Source of the DNA: Paracoccus sp. TOH
Lineage (GTDB): Bacteria > Pseudomonadota > Alphaproteobacteria > Rhodobacterales > Rhodobacteraceae
Direction of reading: 5' to 3'
Assembly: GCF_030388245.1 (NCBI RefSeq)
Contig: NZ_CP098361.1
Location: 1,251,352-1,315,351, forward strand
Length of the DNA: 64,000 nt
Shown: in pieces, positions 1 to 9,823 of the stretch
Layout of the letters: every line of letters begins with the position of its first letter
How positions within the stretch are numbered: the stretch's first letter is position 1
Notes under the pieces: model-generated
Databases searched by the model: none
Seen by the model: only the letters and a program-made list of their open reading frames with translations
What the model was told of the DNA's origin: nothing
Translations under genes and position numbers: made by a program

Positions 1-1
1 C

Positions 2-913
2 GGCCATGTGAAGCTGCAATGGAAACCGGATTTCGGCGCCCGCTGGGCGGCGCTGGACGTCGATTTCGAGATGTATGGCAAGGATCACTCGACCAACACC
101 CCGATCTATGACGGCATCTGCAAGATCCTGGGCGGGCGGCCGCCCGAGCATTTCACCTATGAGCTGTTTCTGGACCAGCACGGGCAGAAGATCAGCAAGT
201 CCAAGGGCAACGGCCTGTCCATCGACGAATGGCTGACCTATGCGGCGACCGAGAGCCTGAGCTATTTCATGTTCCAGAAGCCCAAGACGGCGAAGCGGAT
301 GCATTTCGACGTCATTCCCAAGGCGGTGGACGAATACCACCAGCAGCTGCGCGCCTATCCCGACCAGACGGTCGAGCAGCAGCTGGCCAACCCGGTCTGG
401 CACATCCATGGCGGCGCGGTGCCGGCCTCGGACATGGTGGTGCCGTTCCAGATGCTGCTGAACCTCGCCTCGGTGGCGGGGGCCAAGGACAAGACCGGGC
501 TTTGGGGCTTCATCCGCCGCTATGCGCCCGAGGCCAGCCCCGAGACCAATCCGACGCTGGACGCCGCGGCGGAATTCGCGGTGCGCTATTTCAACGATTT
601 CGTGGCGCCGACGCGGGTGTTCCGCCAGCCTTCCGAGATCGAACGCCGGGCGCTGGAGGATCTGGCCGGGCGGCTGGCGGCCTGGGACCAGCCCGCCGAT
701 GCCGAGGCCTTGCAGACCATGGTCTTCGCCATCGGCCGCGAGCACGGGTTCGAGCCGATGAAGGATTGGTTCCAGGCGCTTTACCAGGTGCTGCTGGGCG
801 CCGATCAGGGACCGCGCTTCGGCGGCTTCATCGCGCTTTACGGCGTGGCCGAAACCCGGGCGTTGATCGAGCGCGCGCTGGCCGGCGAGCTGGCGGCAGA
901 ACCAACCGCCTGA
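2..913 (+). CDS. lysK: Lysyl-tRNA synthetase, class I (C-terminal part; start lies before the window)
   Basis: This enzyme charges tRNA-Lys with lysine in the cytoplasm. The reading frame is open to the left edge, so only the last 303 residues are seen, against roughly 520 in the full class I family. The class I signature KISKSKGNG (KMSKS loop) lies near residue 62 of the visible part, preceded by a conserved GKDHSTN stretch. The remainder is the helical anticodon-binding region. Class I LysRS replaces the usual class II enzyme in many alphaproteobacteria, which fits the rest of the window. The call is secure; only the N-terminus is missing. Confidence 0.93.
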   Translation, partial: GHVKLQWKPDFGARWAALDVDFEMYGKDHSTNTPIYDGICKILGGRPPEHFTYELFLDQHGQKISKSKGNGLSIDEWLTYAATESLSYFMFQKPKTAKRMHFDVIPKAVDEYHQQLRAYPDQTVEQQLANPVWHIHGGAVPASDMVVPFQMLLNLASVAGAKDKTGLWGFIRRYAPEASPETNPTLDAAAEFAVRYFNDFVAPTRVFRQPSEIERRALEDLAGRLAAWDQPADAEALQTMVFAIGREHGFEPMKDWFQALYQVLLGADQGPRFGGFIALYGVAETRALIERALAGELAAEPTA

Positions 914-1053
914 TCCGGCGAGTGAATGCGGTGTTGCGCGCGACCGCGTTGCCGCGCGCGCCCGGTTAACGGCCGGTTAACGCCAGATTGCCAGAGTCCT
1001 GACAGACCGCGCGGGCATCCGCCTCGCATGATCTGGAATAGGGAGAAATTGGC

Positions 1054-3348
1054 ATGACCATTGCGATTATCGGCAACCAGTCGTTGATGCCGCGCGCCTT
1101 CCGGCTGGGCCTGAATCAGTGGTCCCAGAGCGATGGCCGGGCCGGGTCTCCGACCTGGGCGGGGGCGGCGAATGCGGCGATCGTCCCGGCGGACGAGGAT
1201 TTCGGCAGTTGCCTCGAGATCCTTAAGATTCAGACGGTGACCTCGATCCGCTACATGCGGCGCACGCCGATCAATCCGGGCAGCTATCTGCGCATTTCGG
1301 CCCGGGTGAAGGCCATCGCCGGCAACCTGCCGCAGGTGCGCATCGCGGCCTTCGCCGGCAATGCCGCGGGCGAGAATGTCGCGGGCATGACGCAGGTGGG
1401 CCCGGCGGTGGCGCTGCCGGGCTATGGCCAGGTGGTCGAGGTTTCGGCCATCGTCGGCTCGGGCCGGCGCGAGGGCGTGGACATGCCCTGGGGGCGCAAC
1501 GCCGCCTTCGGCCATTTCGGTCTGGATCTGACCGGCGACAACAACGGCTCGATCCGAATCGAAAGCGTGGCGATCGAGGATGTGACGGCGGCCTTCGTGC
1601 CGGGGATGTTGGACTGGGTGGACGTGCGCGATTTCGGCGCCGTCGGCAACGGCGTGGCCGACGACCGGGCCGCCTTCCTGGCCGCCGATCAGGCGGCTGC
1701 CGGGCGCGGCGTGCTGGTTCCGGAGGGCAGTTATTTCATCGGCTCGGACCTGAGCATCGCCTCGCCCATCCGCTTTACCGGCACGCTGCGCATGCCTCGC
1801 GCGGCCCGGCTGGCGCTGACGCGCAGCTTCGATTTTCCCAGCTACGCCTCGGCCTTCGGCGACGAGACCGAGGGGCTGAAGCGTGCCCTGCAGGCGCTGC
1901 TGGGTTTCACCGACCATGCGGTGCTGGACCTGTGCGGCCGGGTCGTGCACCTGGCCGAGCCGATCACCATCGCCGGGGCGGTCCCGGGCATGACCAGCTT
2001 TGCCAATCGCCGGGTGATCGCCAACGGCCAGATCAGCATCACCCCCGGCCCGGCCTGGGACACGGCGACCGTCACCTCGGTCGCGACCTACAACCCGAAC
2101 CAGTCGCTGACCCTGTCCGGCGTCGGCAATGTCGCCAATATCGAGATCGGCTCGCGCGTGGCCGGCAACGGCGTCGGGCGCGAGGTCTATGTCCGCGACA
2201 AGAACCTGGCCCAGGGCACGCTGACGCTGTCGAACCCGCTTTACGGCGGGGCGGGGACGCGCAGTTATACCTTCCACCGCTATCGCTACGCCTTCGACTT
2301 CGCCGAGATGGAGCAGCTGAGCCGCTTCAACTTCGACGACATCGAGTTCCTGCTGGAGGGCAATGCCAGCGGCGTCATGCTGGCCAAGACCGGCACCATG
2401 AACTGTTTCCGCGACTGTTACTTCACCCGGCCGAAGGATCGCGGCATCACCTCGATCGGCTCGGCCTGCCAGGGGATGCTGGTCGACCGCTGCGAATTCC
2501 TGTCGAACGAGATGGGCGATCTGGCGCAGAACCGCAGCACCATCGCGCTGAACGTCAACAACAACGACACCAAGATCCGTCACAGCCGCTTCATCCGCTT
2601 CGCGCATTTCGCGGTGATGAACGGCGGCGGCCACATGATCGAGGGCAATCACTGGTTCCAGGGCGACAATGCCCAGAACGGCGTGCGCTTCGGCGGGCTG
2701 ATCCTGACCCAGACCAACGTGCAGGCGACGGTGACCGGCAATTACATCGACAATTGCTCGATCGAATGGACGAACGAGCACGACGCGGCGCCGGATTTCC
2801 TGGGCGACGAATATTCCTTTGGCGGGCTGACCATCACCGGCAACACCTTCCTGGCCTCGAACACGACGCTGGGCTTCAACTGGCTGGTGGTCAAGCCCTA
2901 TGGCAGCGGGCATTTCATCCATGGCCTGGCGGTGATGGGCAATGTGTTCAAGTCGCTGGTGAACAAGATCACCCGCATCGACCGGGTGGACACCACCTTT
3001 GCCGACCTGAACTATCAGCGGATGCGCAACATCCAGTTCCAGGGCAACATGTTCAACGGCGTGAACACCTATGTCGCCAATCCGGTGGACATCAGCCACA
3101 GCCAGGCCACCGCCGCGAACCGCTGGCTGATCACGGTGGACAAGGCGCTGCCCTTCAACGGCTGGGTGCGCAACGTGCAATCCGTGGTCGCGACCAGCGC
3201 CATCACCAATTCGGCCAATACCCGCGTCAGCGAGATGCCCTGGGTGCAGACCCAGCTGGCGGCGAACCAGCGCCAGATCGCGCTGAACTGGAACGCGGCG
3301 GTGCGCGGTTCGGTCAGCCTGCGGGCGCGGATGGACAATCCCGACTAG
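1054..3348 (+). CDS. Large right-handed beta-helix protein, pectate-lyase-3 / GH28-related family
   Basis: This is a 764-residue protein. A glycosidase/lyase-like domain starts near residue 186 with the typical motif DVRDFGAVGNGVADDRAAF followed by a VLVPEGSYFIG-type strand. Many Asn/Gly-rich turns follow, as expected for a parallel beta-helix (for example around residues 450-620). The N-terminal 180 residues look like a separate beta-rich module. I see no signal peptide, so secretion would need a non-Sec route or a missed N-terminus. Start: ATG behind GGGAGAAATTGGC. It stands alone, with a 140-nt gap upstream. Related proteins often cut or bind surface polysaccharide, but no substrate can be named from sequence. 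Catalytic residues were not identified. Confidence 0.75.
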   Translation: MTIAIIGNQSLMPRAFRLGLNQWSQSDGRAGSPTWAGAANAAIVPADEDFGSCLEILKIQTVTSIRYMRRTPINPGSYLRISARVKAIAGNLPQVRIAAFAGNAAGENVAGMTQVGPAVALPGYGQVVEVSAIVGSGRREGVDMPWGRNAAFGHFGLDLTGDNNGSIRIESVAIEDVTAAFVPGMLDWVDVRDFGAVGNGVADDRAAFLAADQAAAGRGVLVPEGSYFIGSDLSIASPIRFTGTLRMPRAARLALTRSFDFPSYASAFGDETEGLKRALQALLGFTDHAVLDLCGRVVHLAEPITIAGAVPGMTSFANRRVIANGQISITPGPAWDTATVTSVATYNPNQSLTLSGVGNVANIEIGSRVAGNGVGREVYVRDKNLAQGTLTLSNPLYGGAGTRSYTFHRYRYAFDFAEMEQLSRFNFDDIEFLLEGNASGVMLAKTGTMNCFRDCYFTRPKDRGITSIGSACQGMLVDRCEFLSNEMGDLAQNRSTIALNVNNNDTKIRHSRFIRFAHFAVMNGGGHMIEGNHWFQGDNAQNGVRFGGLILTQTNVQATVTGNYIDNCSIEWTNEHDAAPDFLGDEYSFGGLTITGNTFLASNTTLGFNWLVVKPYGSGHFIHGLAVMGNVFKSLVNKITRIDRVDTTFADLNYQRMRNIQFQGNMFNGVNTYVANPVDISHSQATAANRWLITVDKALPFNGWVRNVQSVVATSAITNSANTRVSEMPWVQTQLAANQRQIALNWNAAVRGSVSLRARMDNPD

Positions 3349-3378
3349 GGTGGGGCCGTTCCGCGATCTTGTTCCAAG

Positions 3379-3406
3379 GGCCCCGGCGGATCACTCTGCC
3401 GGGGGC
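3379..3406 (+). terminator. Hairpin downstream of the beta-helix gene, overlapping the next gene's stop
   Basis: CCCCGGC and GCCGGGG form a 7-bp stem with a 10-nt loop, about 30 nt after the beta-helix stop codon. The downstream arm lies inside the end of the convergent gene. No T-run follows, so a terminator role is only likely. Confidence 0.35.
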
Positions 3407-3876
3407 TTCAGCATGTCGGCGGGCTGCAGCCTGAACGCCTGACCGAAGCCGGCATTCAGCAGGCCCGACAGCGGCTCGATGCGCCAGAAGCGGAAATCGG
3501 GCAGGTCGAGATAGACCCCGGCCTTGGGATCGCGCGCCAGCCACCGCGCCCGGCGCGCCTCGTCCGCCGGGACGGGCAGGGCGCGGCCCAGGATCGACAG
3601 CCGGGCATGGGTCATGGCGTCGCCCTTGGCCGGCTCGGCCGCGATCAGCAGCCCGGCGCGCGGATCGGCGGCCAGCGCACGCGTATGCGCCGCCAACCCC
3701 GAGAGCAGCGCCAGCGGCGCGCCATCCGCATCGGTCTGCAAGGCGATGCGGGTGACCAGCGGCACGCCCGTTCCGGGGTCCAGCGTGCCAAGGCCGGCAT
3801 GGCGCGCACCCGCGAGCAATTGCCGGGCCAGGGCGCGGGCCTCGTCGGTGGTGTCGCGAATCGGGTCCATCCTCAT
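3391..3876 (-). CDS. HugZ/pyridoxamine-5'-phosphate-oxidase-like FMN-binding protein
   Basis: This is a protein of about 161 residues with the split-barrel flavin-reductase/PNPOx fold. Evidence is the early GLGTLDPGTGVPLVTRIAL strand, a LLSGLAAHTRALAADPRAGLL segment typical of the FMN site in this family, and a late DFRFWRIEPLSGLLNAGFG stretch. The latter resembles HugZ-type proteins, in which FMN or haem is bound. The start is one of two neighbouring ATGs (3876 or 3870); an upstream TTG at 3912 gives a longer but less likely form. The gene follows the opp operon on the same strand, 60 nt beyond its last gene. The exact reaction is not deducible. Confidence 0.75.
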   Translation of the reverse strand: MRMDPIRDTTDEARALARQLLAGARHAGLGTLDPGTGVPLVTRIALQTDADGAPLALLSGLAAHTRALAADPRAGLLIAAEPAKGDAMTHARLSILGRALPVPADEARRARWLARDPKAGVYLDLPDFRFWRIEPLSGLLNAGFGQAFRLQPADMLKPPAE

Positions 3877-3936
3877 GGCGCCATGCTGCGCCGGTCCCGA
3901 GCCGGCCAGCAAGCGGATCTGTGACCGGATGATTGG

Positions 3937-4950
3937 TCAGGCACTTGTCGCCAGTTCCTCGGGGCGCAGCGCGCCGGGAAAATGGCAGGCGGTCAGGTGG
4001 CCGTCGCCCAAGAGCGCCGGCCGCTCGGCGGCGCAGAGGGCTTGCGCGCGCGGGCAGCGGGTGCGGAACACGCAGCCCGAGGGCGGGTTCATCGGCGAGG
4101 GCAGCTCGCCCCGCAATGGGATCATCCGCTTGTCGCGTTCCAGCTCCGGGTCGGGGACCGGCACGGCCGAAAGCAGTGCCTGCGTATAGGGGTGCTGCGG
4201 ATCGGCATAGAGCGCTTGCGACCCGGCCAGCTCCATCACCCGGCCCAGATACATCACCAGCACCCGGTCGCTGATATGCTTCACCACCGACAGGTCATGG
4301 GCGATGAAGATCAGCGCCAGGCCCAGGTCGCGCTGCAGATCGGCCAGCAGGTTGATGACCTGGGCCTGGATCGACACGTCCAGCGCCGAGACCGGCTCGT
4401 CGCAGATCACCAGCTTCGGCTCGACGATCAGGGCGCGGGCGATGCCGATGCGCTGGCACTGGCCGCCGCTGAATTCGTGCGGATAGCGGTTGATCTGGTT
4501 CGGCAGCAGGCCGACGCGGTCCATCATGTCCTTGACGCGGACCTTGACCTCGGCGCGGCCCAGCCCCTTGCGATGGGTGGTCAGCGGTTCGGCGATGATC
4601 TGGCCGACGGTCATGCGCGGGTTCAGGCTGGCCAGCGGATCCTGGAACACCATCTGGATCTGGCTGCGGTATTTCAGCATCTGGCGCGGCGACAGGCCGA
4701 TCAGGTCGGTGCCGTCCTGCCAGATCACCCGGCCCGTCGCCGGGACAAGGCCGGTCAGCGCCCGCGCCAGCGTCGACTTGCCCGAGCCGGATTCGCCGAC
4801 GATGCCCAGCGTCTCGCCCGGCATCAGGGTGAAATCCACCCCGCCGACGGCATGCAGCAGCCGCGGCTTGGCCCAGGGCAGGGCGCCTTGCGCGGGAAGC
4901 TGGAAGCTGACGCGCAGGTCTCGCGCCTCGATCAGCGGCTTGGCGGTCAT
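3937..4950 (-). CDS. oppF: Oligopeptide ABC transporter, ATP-binding subunit (OppF type)
   Basis: This is one of two ATPases driving peptide import. The 337 residues show Walker A (GESGSGKST), the ABC signature (SGGQCQR), Walker B (LVICDEPVSALD) and the C-terminal oligopeptide/dipeptide domain with its Cys-containing region (CVFRTRCPRA), which is linked to an Fe-S cluster in some relatives. The start codon overlaps the oppD stop by 4 nt (ATGA), which implies translational coupling. The same frame stays open upstream inside oppD, but homology begins only at the [12 protein letters not shown] start. It is the last gene of oppABCDF. Confidence 0.93.
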   Translation of the reverse strand: MTAKPLIEARDLRVSFQLPAQGALPWAKPRLLHAVGGVDFTLMPGETLGIVGESGSGKSTLARALTGLVPATGRVIWQDGTDLIGLSPRQMLKYRSQIQMVFQDPLASLNPRMTVGQIIAEPLTTHRKGLGRAEVKVRVKDMMDRVGLLPNQINRYPHEFSGGQCQRIGIARALIVEPKLVICDEPVSALDVSIQAQVINLLADLQRDLGLALIFIAHDLSVVKHISDRVLVMYLGRVMELAGSQALYADPQHPYTQALLSAVPVPDPELERDKRMIPLRGELPSPMNPPSGCVFRTRCPRAQALCAAERPALLGDGHLTACHFPGALRPEELATSA

Positions 4951-6002
4951 GGCTTGGCCTCCTGAAGCGTCCCGGTCGGCGGCTCGTCCTGATCGGCGGC
5001 GGCGGGCTCGGGCAGGGCGGGCTGCGGGGCATGGCCGGCGCGCACCGTGGCCAGGCTGGCATGGCAGGCCCGCTCGCGCCCCGGTGCGAAGGGGTCGAGC
5101 GGCGGCATGGTCTCGCAGACCGGCATGGCATAGGCGCAGCGCGGCGCGAAGGGACAGCCGGGCGGCGGGTTGGTCATGTTGGGCGGGCTGCCGGGAATCG
5201 CGGTCAGCCGCTCGCCCTTCTGGTCCACGCGCGGGATCGCCGCCAGCAGGCCCTGGGTATAGGGATGCGCGGGATCGGCGAAGATCGACCCGACCGGCGC
5301 GCGCTCCATCACCCGGCCGCCATACATGACCATCACCCGCTCGCAAGCGCCGGCGACCACGCCGAGGTCATGGGTGATCAGGATCATCGCCATGCCGAAT
5401 TCGCGCTGCAGATCGGCCAGCAGCTCCATGATCTGCGCCTGCACGGTCACGTCCAGCGCCGTGGTCGGCTCGTCGGCGATCAGCAGGTCGGGGCGGCAGA
5501 GCAGCGCCATGGCGATCATCACCCGCTGGCGCATGCCGCCGGAAAACTCGTGCGGGTGAAGCCGGATGCGGGCGCGCGCGTCGGGGATCTTGACCGCGTC
5601 GAGCATCCGTGCCGCCTCGGCCACGGCCTCGCGCTTGCCCATACCCTTGTGCAGCATCAAGACCTCGGCCATCTGGTCCGAGACGCGCATATAGGGATTC
5701 AGGCTGGTCATCGGGTCCTGGAACACCATGGCGATGCGGCGGGCGCGGATCCGGTTCAGCGCCTTGGGCGCGGCATTCAGGATCTCGGTGCCGTCGAAGC
5801 GGACCGAACCCGTGGCGCGGCCATTCCTGGCCAGCAGGCCCATGACGGCGAAGGCGAGCTGCGATTTGCCCGAGCCGCTTTCGCCGACAATGCCCAGGGT
5901 CTGGCCCTTGGCCACATCGAGGTCGATGCCGTTCACGGCCGAGACCTCGCCGTCGGTGGTGGCGAAGCGCACGTTCAGGTCGCGGATTTCCAGCAGGGCC
6001 AT
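4947..6002 (-). CDS. oppD: Oligopeptide ABC transporter, ATP-binding subunit (OppD type)
   Basis: This is the second ATPase of the peptide importer, 351 residues. Walker A is GESGSGKSQ, the signature is SGGMRQR and Walker B is [12 protein letters not shown]. The C-terminal oligo_HPY region contains [15 protein letters not shown], a Cys pattern shared with OppF. The start at MALLEIRDL is set by homology; the frame continues nine codons upstream. It follows oppC with only one base between them and overlaps oppF by 4 nt. OppD and OppF form a heterodimer on the cytoplasmic face of OppBC. Confidence 0.93.
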   Translation of the reverse strand: MALLEIRDLNVRFATTDGEVSAVNGIDLDVAKGQTLGIVGESGSGKSQLAFAVMGLLARNGRATGSVRFDGTEILNAAPKALNRIRARRIAMVFQDPMTSLNPYMRVSDQMAEVLMLHKGMGKREAVAEAARMLDAVKIPDARARIRLHPHEFSGGMRQRVMIAMALLCRPDLLIADEPTTALDVTVQAQIMELLADLQREFGMAMILITHDLGVVAGACERVMVMYGGRVMERAPVGSIFADPAHPYTQGLLAAIPRVDQKGERLTAIPGSPPNMTNPPPGCPFAPRCAYAMPVCETMPPLDPFAPGRERACHASLATVRAGHAPQPALPEPAAADQDEPPTGTLQEAKP

Positions 6003-6003
6003 G

Positions 6004-6927
6004 TCAGCGATCCTTCGGGTCCAGCGCATCGCGCAAGCCGTCGCCGACGAAGAAGAAGGCGAACAGCGTGATGCAGAAGAAGAACAGCGGAAAGGCCAGC
6101 TGCCAAAGCGTGCCGTAGTTCATCGTCCCCGCGCCCTCGGAGATCAGCGCGCCCCAGGAGGTCAGCGGTTCCTGCACGCCGAGGCCGAGGAAGCTGATGA
6201 AGCTTTCCGACAGGATCATCAGCGGCACCAGCAGCGTCGCATAGACCGCGACCACGCCCATGAGGTTCGGCACGATATGGCGCAGGACGATCCGCCAGGC
6301 CGGAACGCCGGTGGCGCGCGCCGCCTCGATGAACTCGCGGTTCTTCAGGCTCAGGGTCTGGCCGCGCACGATGCGGGACATGTCCAGCCAGGAAATCAGG
6401 CCGATGCCCAGGAACAGCATGGACATCGAACGGCCGAAGACCACCAGCAGCAGGATCAGCACGAACATGTAGGGGATCGACATCAGCACGTCGACCGCGC
6501 GCATCATGATGCCGTCGGTGCGCCCGCCGACATAGCCGGCGGTGGCGCCGTAAAGCGTGCCCACGACCACCGCGATGCCGGCGCCGATCAGTCCGACCAT
6601 CAGGCTGACCTGCGTGCCCTGCACGGTGCGCGAGAACAGGTCGCGGCCCAGATCGTCGGTGCCGAAATAATGCCCGTTCGACCAGCTCGGCGCGCCAAGC
6701 TGCGCGGCCTGGCCCATGATCGCGAAGTCCATCTCCTCGTTCGACCAGGCGGCCAGCTGGTTGCCGAAGATCGCGAACAGCCCGACCAGGACCAGCACCA
6801 CCAGGCTGACCATGGCGGCCTTGTTGCGGCGAAACCGGCGGCGGGCATCGGCCCAGGGGCTGCGGCCCCTGACCTCGGGCTCGGCCAGGCGGGCGGCCAG
6901 CGATTGCATCTGACGGCTGTCGATCAT
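6004..6927 (-). CDS. oppC: Oligopeptide ABC transporter, permease subunit (OppC type)
   Basis: This 307-residue inner-membrane protein has an N-terminal cytosolic segment, a first membrane helix near residues 38-58, and five further helices carrying the binding-protein-dependent transport fold. The EAA loop is visible as EAARATGVPAWRIVLRHIVPN, which docks to the ATPases. OppC pairs with OppB to form the channel. The start ATG lies 3 nt after the oppB stop. Nothing suggests damage. Confidence 0.93.
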   Translation of the reverse strand: MIDSRQMQSLAARLAEPEVRGRSPWADARRRFRRNKAAMVSLVVLVLVGLFAIFGNQLAAWSNEEMDFAIMGQAAQLGAPSWSNGHYFGTDDLGRDLFSRTVQGTQVSLMVGLIGAGIAVVVGTLYGATAGYVGGRTDGIMMRAVDVLMSIPYMFVLILLLVVFGRSMSMLFLGIGLISWLDMSRIVRGQTLSLKNREFIEAARATGVPAWRIVLRHIVPNLMGVVAVYATLLVPLMILSESFISFLGLGVQEPLTSWGALISEGAGTMNYGTLWQLAFPLFFFCITLFAFFFVGDGLRDALDPKDR

Positions 6928-6930
6928 GGC

Positions 6931-7848
6931 TCAGTACCGGATCTTCGGGTCGATCCAGGCGTAGAGCACATCGACCACGAGGCTGAAAAGGATGGTCAGC
7001 GCCCCGACGAGGATGGTGATCCCCATCATCACCGCATAGTCGCGGTTCAGCGCCGAATCGACGAAGCTGCGGCCGATGCCGCCGGTCGAGAAATACATGT
7101 CGATCACCACCGAGCCGGTGATCATGGTGACGAAGGCCGGGCCAAGATAGCTGATGACCGGCAGCATGGCCGGCTTCAGCGCATGGCGCAGGATCACCGC
7201 GCGCTCGGGCAGGCCCTTGGCGCGGGCGGTGCGGATGTGGTTCGAGCCCAGCACCTCGAGCATCGAGCTGCGGGTGATGCGGGCGATCGAGGCCATGAAA
7301 TGCGTGGCCAGCGCCACCACCGGCATGATCCAGTACACCGGCCCGCCCCAGCCGCCGCCGGGCAGCCAGCCCAGCCACAGGGTGAAAACCAGCACCAGCA
7401 GCGGCGCCATGACGAAGTTCGGCAGCACCTGCGCGCCGATCGAGACGCCGACGGCCAGGTAGTCCATCCAGCTGTTCTGCCGGATCGCCGCCGCCACGCC
7501 AAGGCCGACGCCGACCCCGACCGCGACGACGAAGGCGATGCCGCCATAGGTCAGCGTCACCGGGAAGCCGGCGGCGATGATCTGGTTCACGGAACGGTCG
7601 GGATAGACGAAGCTGGGTCCGAAGTCGAAATGCGCCACGATCCCCCAGACATAGTTGACGATCTGCCGCCACAGCGGCTCGTCGAGCCCGTATTTCGCGT
7701 TCAGGTTGGCCAGCACCTGCGGCGGCAGGGCGCGTTCCTGCGTGAAGGGGCCGCCGGGGGCGGCATGCATCAGCAGGAAGGAGACGACGATCAGCAGCAG
7801 CAGCGTCGGAATGGCGACCGCGAGCCGCCGGAGGATGAAGCCGAACAT
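6931..7848 (-). CDS. oppB: Oligopeptide ABC transporter, permease subunit (OppB type)
   Basis: This 305-residue inner-membrane protein has about six helices. It begins with the typical MFGFILRRLAVAIPTLLLL helix and carries the EAA-like loop TARAKGLPERAVILRHALKP. It forms the translocation path with OppC. It lies 66 nt downstream of oppA, and the gap holds a strong GC-rich hairpin that could reduce read-through and keep oppA mRNA in excess. The product is of normal family length. Confidence 0.93.
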   Translation of the reverse strand: MFGFILRRLAVAIPTLLLLIVVSFLLMHAAPGGPFTQERALPPQVLANLNAKYGLDEPLWRQIVNYVWGIVAHFDFGPSFVYPDRSVNQIIAAGFPVTLTYGGIAFVVAVGVGVGLGVAAAIRQNSWMDYLAVGVSIGAQVLPNFVMAPLLVLVFTLWLGWLPGGGWGGPVYWIMPVVALATHFMASIARITRSSMLEVLGSNHIRTARAKGLPERAVILRHALKPAMLPVISYLGPAFVTMITGSVVIDMYFSTGGIGRSFVDSALNRDYAVMMGITILVGALTILFSLVVDVLYAWIDPKIRY

Positions 7849-7886
7849 GCGCAGGTTCCCAAGGACAGGTGCCGGACAGGATCGGA

Positions 7887-7908
7887 GGGGCGGCCGCGCG
7901 GCCGCCCC
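7887..7908 (-). terminator. Intercistronic hairpin between oppA and oppB
   Basis: GGGGCGGCCGC and GCGGCCGCCCC form a near-perfect palindrome just after the oppA stop. No T-run follows. Such hairpins after a binding-protein gene commonly stabilise its mRNA or attenuate transcription into the permease genes; that role is inferred here. Confidence 0.5.
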
Positions 7909-7914
7909 CGGATC

Positions 7915-9519
7915 TTACTTCTGGATGCGGTAGATGTCCTTGGCATACCAGTCGTTCATCACGTTCTCGGTCGGCAGGCCCTTGATGTCGTCGCGGATCA
8001 TGTCGACCTTGGAATACTGGTAGACCGGGACCAGCGGCATGTCCTGGGCCAGGATCTTCTCGGCCGCGGTGTATTGCACGTTGGGATCGTCCGAGGTCTT
8101 GGACTGGTCCATCAGCTTGTCGAATTCGGGGTTGGAATACTTGCCGTAATTCATCCCGGTCGACCGGAAATAATCGAGGAAGGTCGAGGCCTCGTTATAG
8201 TCGGCGCACCAGGCATAGCGGGCCATCTCGAAATCCTGCGACTGCATGCGGTCGGTATGCACCTTCCATTCCACGTTGTTCAGGGTCAGCTCGACGCCGA
8301 TCTGCTTGTAGAACTGCTGCGCGGCGATGGCGATCTTCTTGTGGTTCTCGTCGGTGTTGTATTGCAGGGTCAGTTTCAGCGGCTTGTCGGGGCCGTAGCC
8401 GGCCTCGGCCAGCAGCGCCTTGGCCTTTTCCAGCCGCTCGGCCTGGGTCCAGGCGGCATAGTCGATCTCGGGCATCTGGAAGCCCTCGATGGCCCAATGC
8501 GTCCAGTTATAGGCGGGCTTCTGGCCGCCCTGCAGGATCTGGTTCACCACCACGTCGCGCTGCATGGCATAGCTCAGCGCCTGGCGCACCCGCACGTCCT
8601 TCAGCGCCTCGGGGCCCTTGTCGCTGACATTGAACAGATAGGCATAGGTGCAGGAATAGGGGATCGAGACCGCCTGGTCGGGGAATTCCTTCTCCAGCCG
8701 CGGATATTGCCCGGCCGGGATCTGCACCCGGTCCAGCTCTCCGGCCTGATAGCGGGTCAGGGCGACGTTGTTGTCGTTCACCGTCAGGCCCTTGATGTGC
8801 TCCATGATCACATTGCCGGCGTCCCAGTATTCCGGGTTCTTGTCCATGCTGATCTGCACGCCCAGGTCGTGGCTTTTCAGCACATAGGCGCCGTTGCCGA
8901 CCAGCTTGCCGGCTTCGGTCCAGTTGTCGCCCTCGGCTTCGACCACCTTCTGGTTGACCGGGAAGGTCGAGGCATGCGTGACCATCTTGGGGAAATAGGG
9001 CGTCGGCGTGGTCAGCCTGACCTCCAGCGTGTGGTCGTCGACGGCCTTGACGCCCAGCTCCTCGGGCTGCTTCTCGCCCTTGACCACCGCCGTGGCGTTC
9101 TCGACGTTCATCAGCTCCATGAACCAGGCATATTCGCTGGCGGTGGCCGGATCGGCCAGCCGCCGCCAGCTATAGACGAAATCGCCGGCCGTGACCGGGT
9201 CGCCGTTCGACCATTTCGCCTCGGGGCGCAGGTGGAAGGTATAGGTCCGCTTGTCCTCGGACAGGTCGAACGAGGAGGCGACGCCGGGGACCGGCGCGCC
9301 CTTCTCATCCTCGTTCAGCAGGCCCTCGAAGAGCTGGCGGATGATGTCCGAGCCCTCGACATCGGTGTTCTTCTGCGGATCGGCGGTCTTGATCGCGTCC
9401 AGAAGCCAGAAGGTATAGGACTGGTTCTCGGCCAGCTTCTCGCCCTCGGCGGGCTTGGCGGCCAGCGCGGGCAGGGCCATGCCTGCAACCAGCGCGGTGG
9501 TCAGGAACAGACGGGTCAT
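7915..9519 (-). CDS. oppA: Oligopeptide-binding periplasmic protein (OppA type, SBP family 5)
   Basis: This is the periplasmic receptor of the peptide importer, 534 residues, with a clear signal peptide (MTRLFLTTALVAGMALPALA). The SBP_bac_5 fold is shown by a FEGLLNEDEKGAPVPGVA segment, followed by the YTFHLRPEAKWSNGDPV motif typical of OppA/DppA proteins and a C-terminal LVPVYQYS region. The start ATG has an AGAGG ribosome site 6 nt upstream. It is the first gene of the operon, and its upstream region is interrupted 83 nt before the start codon by the IS1380 element, so expression may differ from the ancestral state. Confidence 0.93.
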   Translation of the reverse strand: MTRLFLTTALVAGMALPALAAKPAEGEKLAENQSYTFWLLDAIKTADPQKNTDVEGSDIIRQLFEGLLNEDEKGAPVPGVASSFDLSEDKRTYTFHLRPEAKWSNGDPVTAGDFVYSWRRLADPATASEYAWFMELMNVENATAVVKGEKQPEELGVKAVDDHTLEVRLTTPTPYFPKMVTHASTFPVNQKVVEAEGDNWTEAGKLVGNGAYVLKSHDLGVQISMDKNPEYWDAGNVIMEHIKGLTVNDNNVALTRYQAGELDRVQIPAGQYPRLEKEFPDQAVSIPYSCTYAYLFNVSDKGPEALKDVRVRQALSYAMQRDVVVNQILQGGQKPAYNWTHWAIEGFQMPEIDYAAWTQAERLEKAKALLAEAGYGPDKPLKLTLQYNTDENHKKIAIAAQQFYKQIGVELTLNNVEWKVHTDRMQSQDFEMARYAWCADYNEASTFLDYFRSTGMNYGKYSNPEFDKLMDQSKTSDDPNVQYTAAEKILAQDMPLVPVYQYSKVDMIRDDIKGLPTENVMNDWYAKDIYRIQK

Positions 9520-9597
9520 GGGGCACCTCTCTGATGGTTCATGGCGCGGTTCTTGCTGTATTTGCCGCGCGGATGATCGAAATTGAGCGCAAAACCT

Positions 9598-9602
9598 GTA
9601 AG
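9598..9602. repeat. Target-site duplication, left copy (GTAAG)
   Basis: GTAAG directly precedes the left inverted repeat and is repeated immediately after the right one at 11274-11278. This marks the insertion event; removing the element and one copy restores a 139-nt oppA-cobU intergenic region. Confidence 0.85.
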
Positions 9603-9618
9603 CCGACATTCCCCAAGT
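9603..9618. repeat. Left terminal inverted repeat of the IS1380 element
   Basis: This 16-bp repeat pairs with 11258-11273 with two mismatches (positions 3 and 10). It lies on the transposase 3' side, with about 205 nt of non-coding IS sequence between it and the stop codon. Confidence 0.85.
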
Positions 9619-9823
9619 GGCCTGCCGCTTGACTTCAAGATCGCCTGATTTTGCTCGCTGGGCAAGCGTTTTTCGCCCCGAGCGGTGTCTGTCGTCGCGC
9701 AAACGGCCGAAGTCGGGTGGATCAAGCCTCGAACCCGCAGCATTCTGGCCCGGCAGAGCCGCTTTTCCGCGCGGCAGACGGACCTGTCCTGCCGCTTTCG
9801 TTCAGCTTGGGCATGGATCGTGG

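Noticed and set aside
914..1053. Direct repeat CCGGTTAACG and GC-rich hairpin after the LysRS gene
   Set aside because: The repeat is only ten bases and the hairpin has no T-run. It could be a terminator or chance; not strong enough to list.
5728..9534. Very long plus-strand open frame (about 1,268 codons) across the opp operon
   Set aside because: It lies opposite real oppABCD genes and has the biased composition (Arg, Gln, His, Ala) of a shadow frame in GC-rich DNA. Similar long shadow frames occur elsewhere, for example opposite 1054-3348 and opposite 48457-51237.
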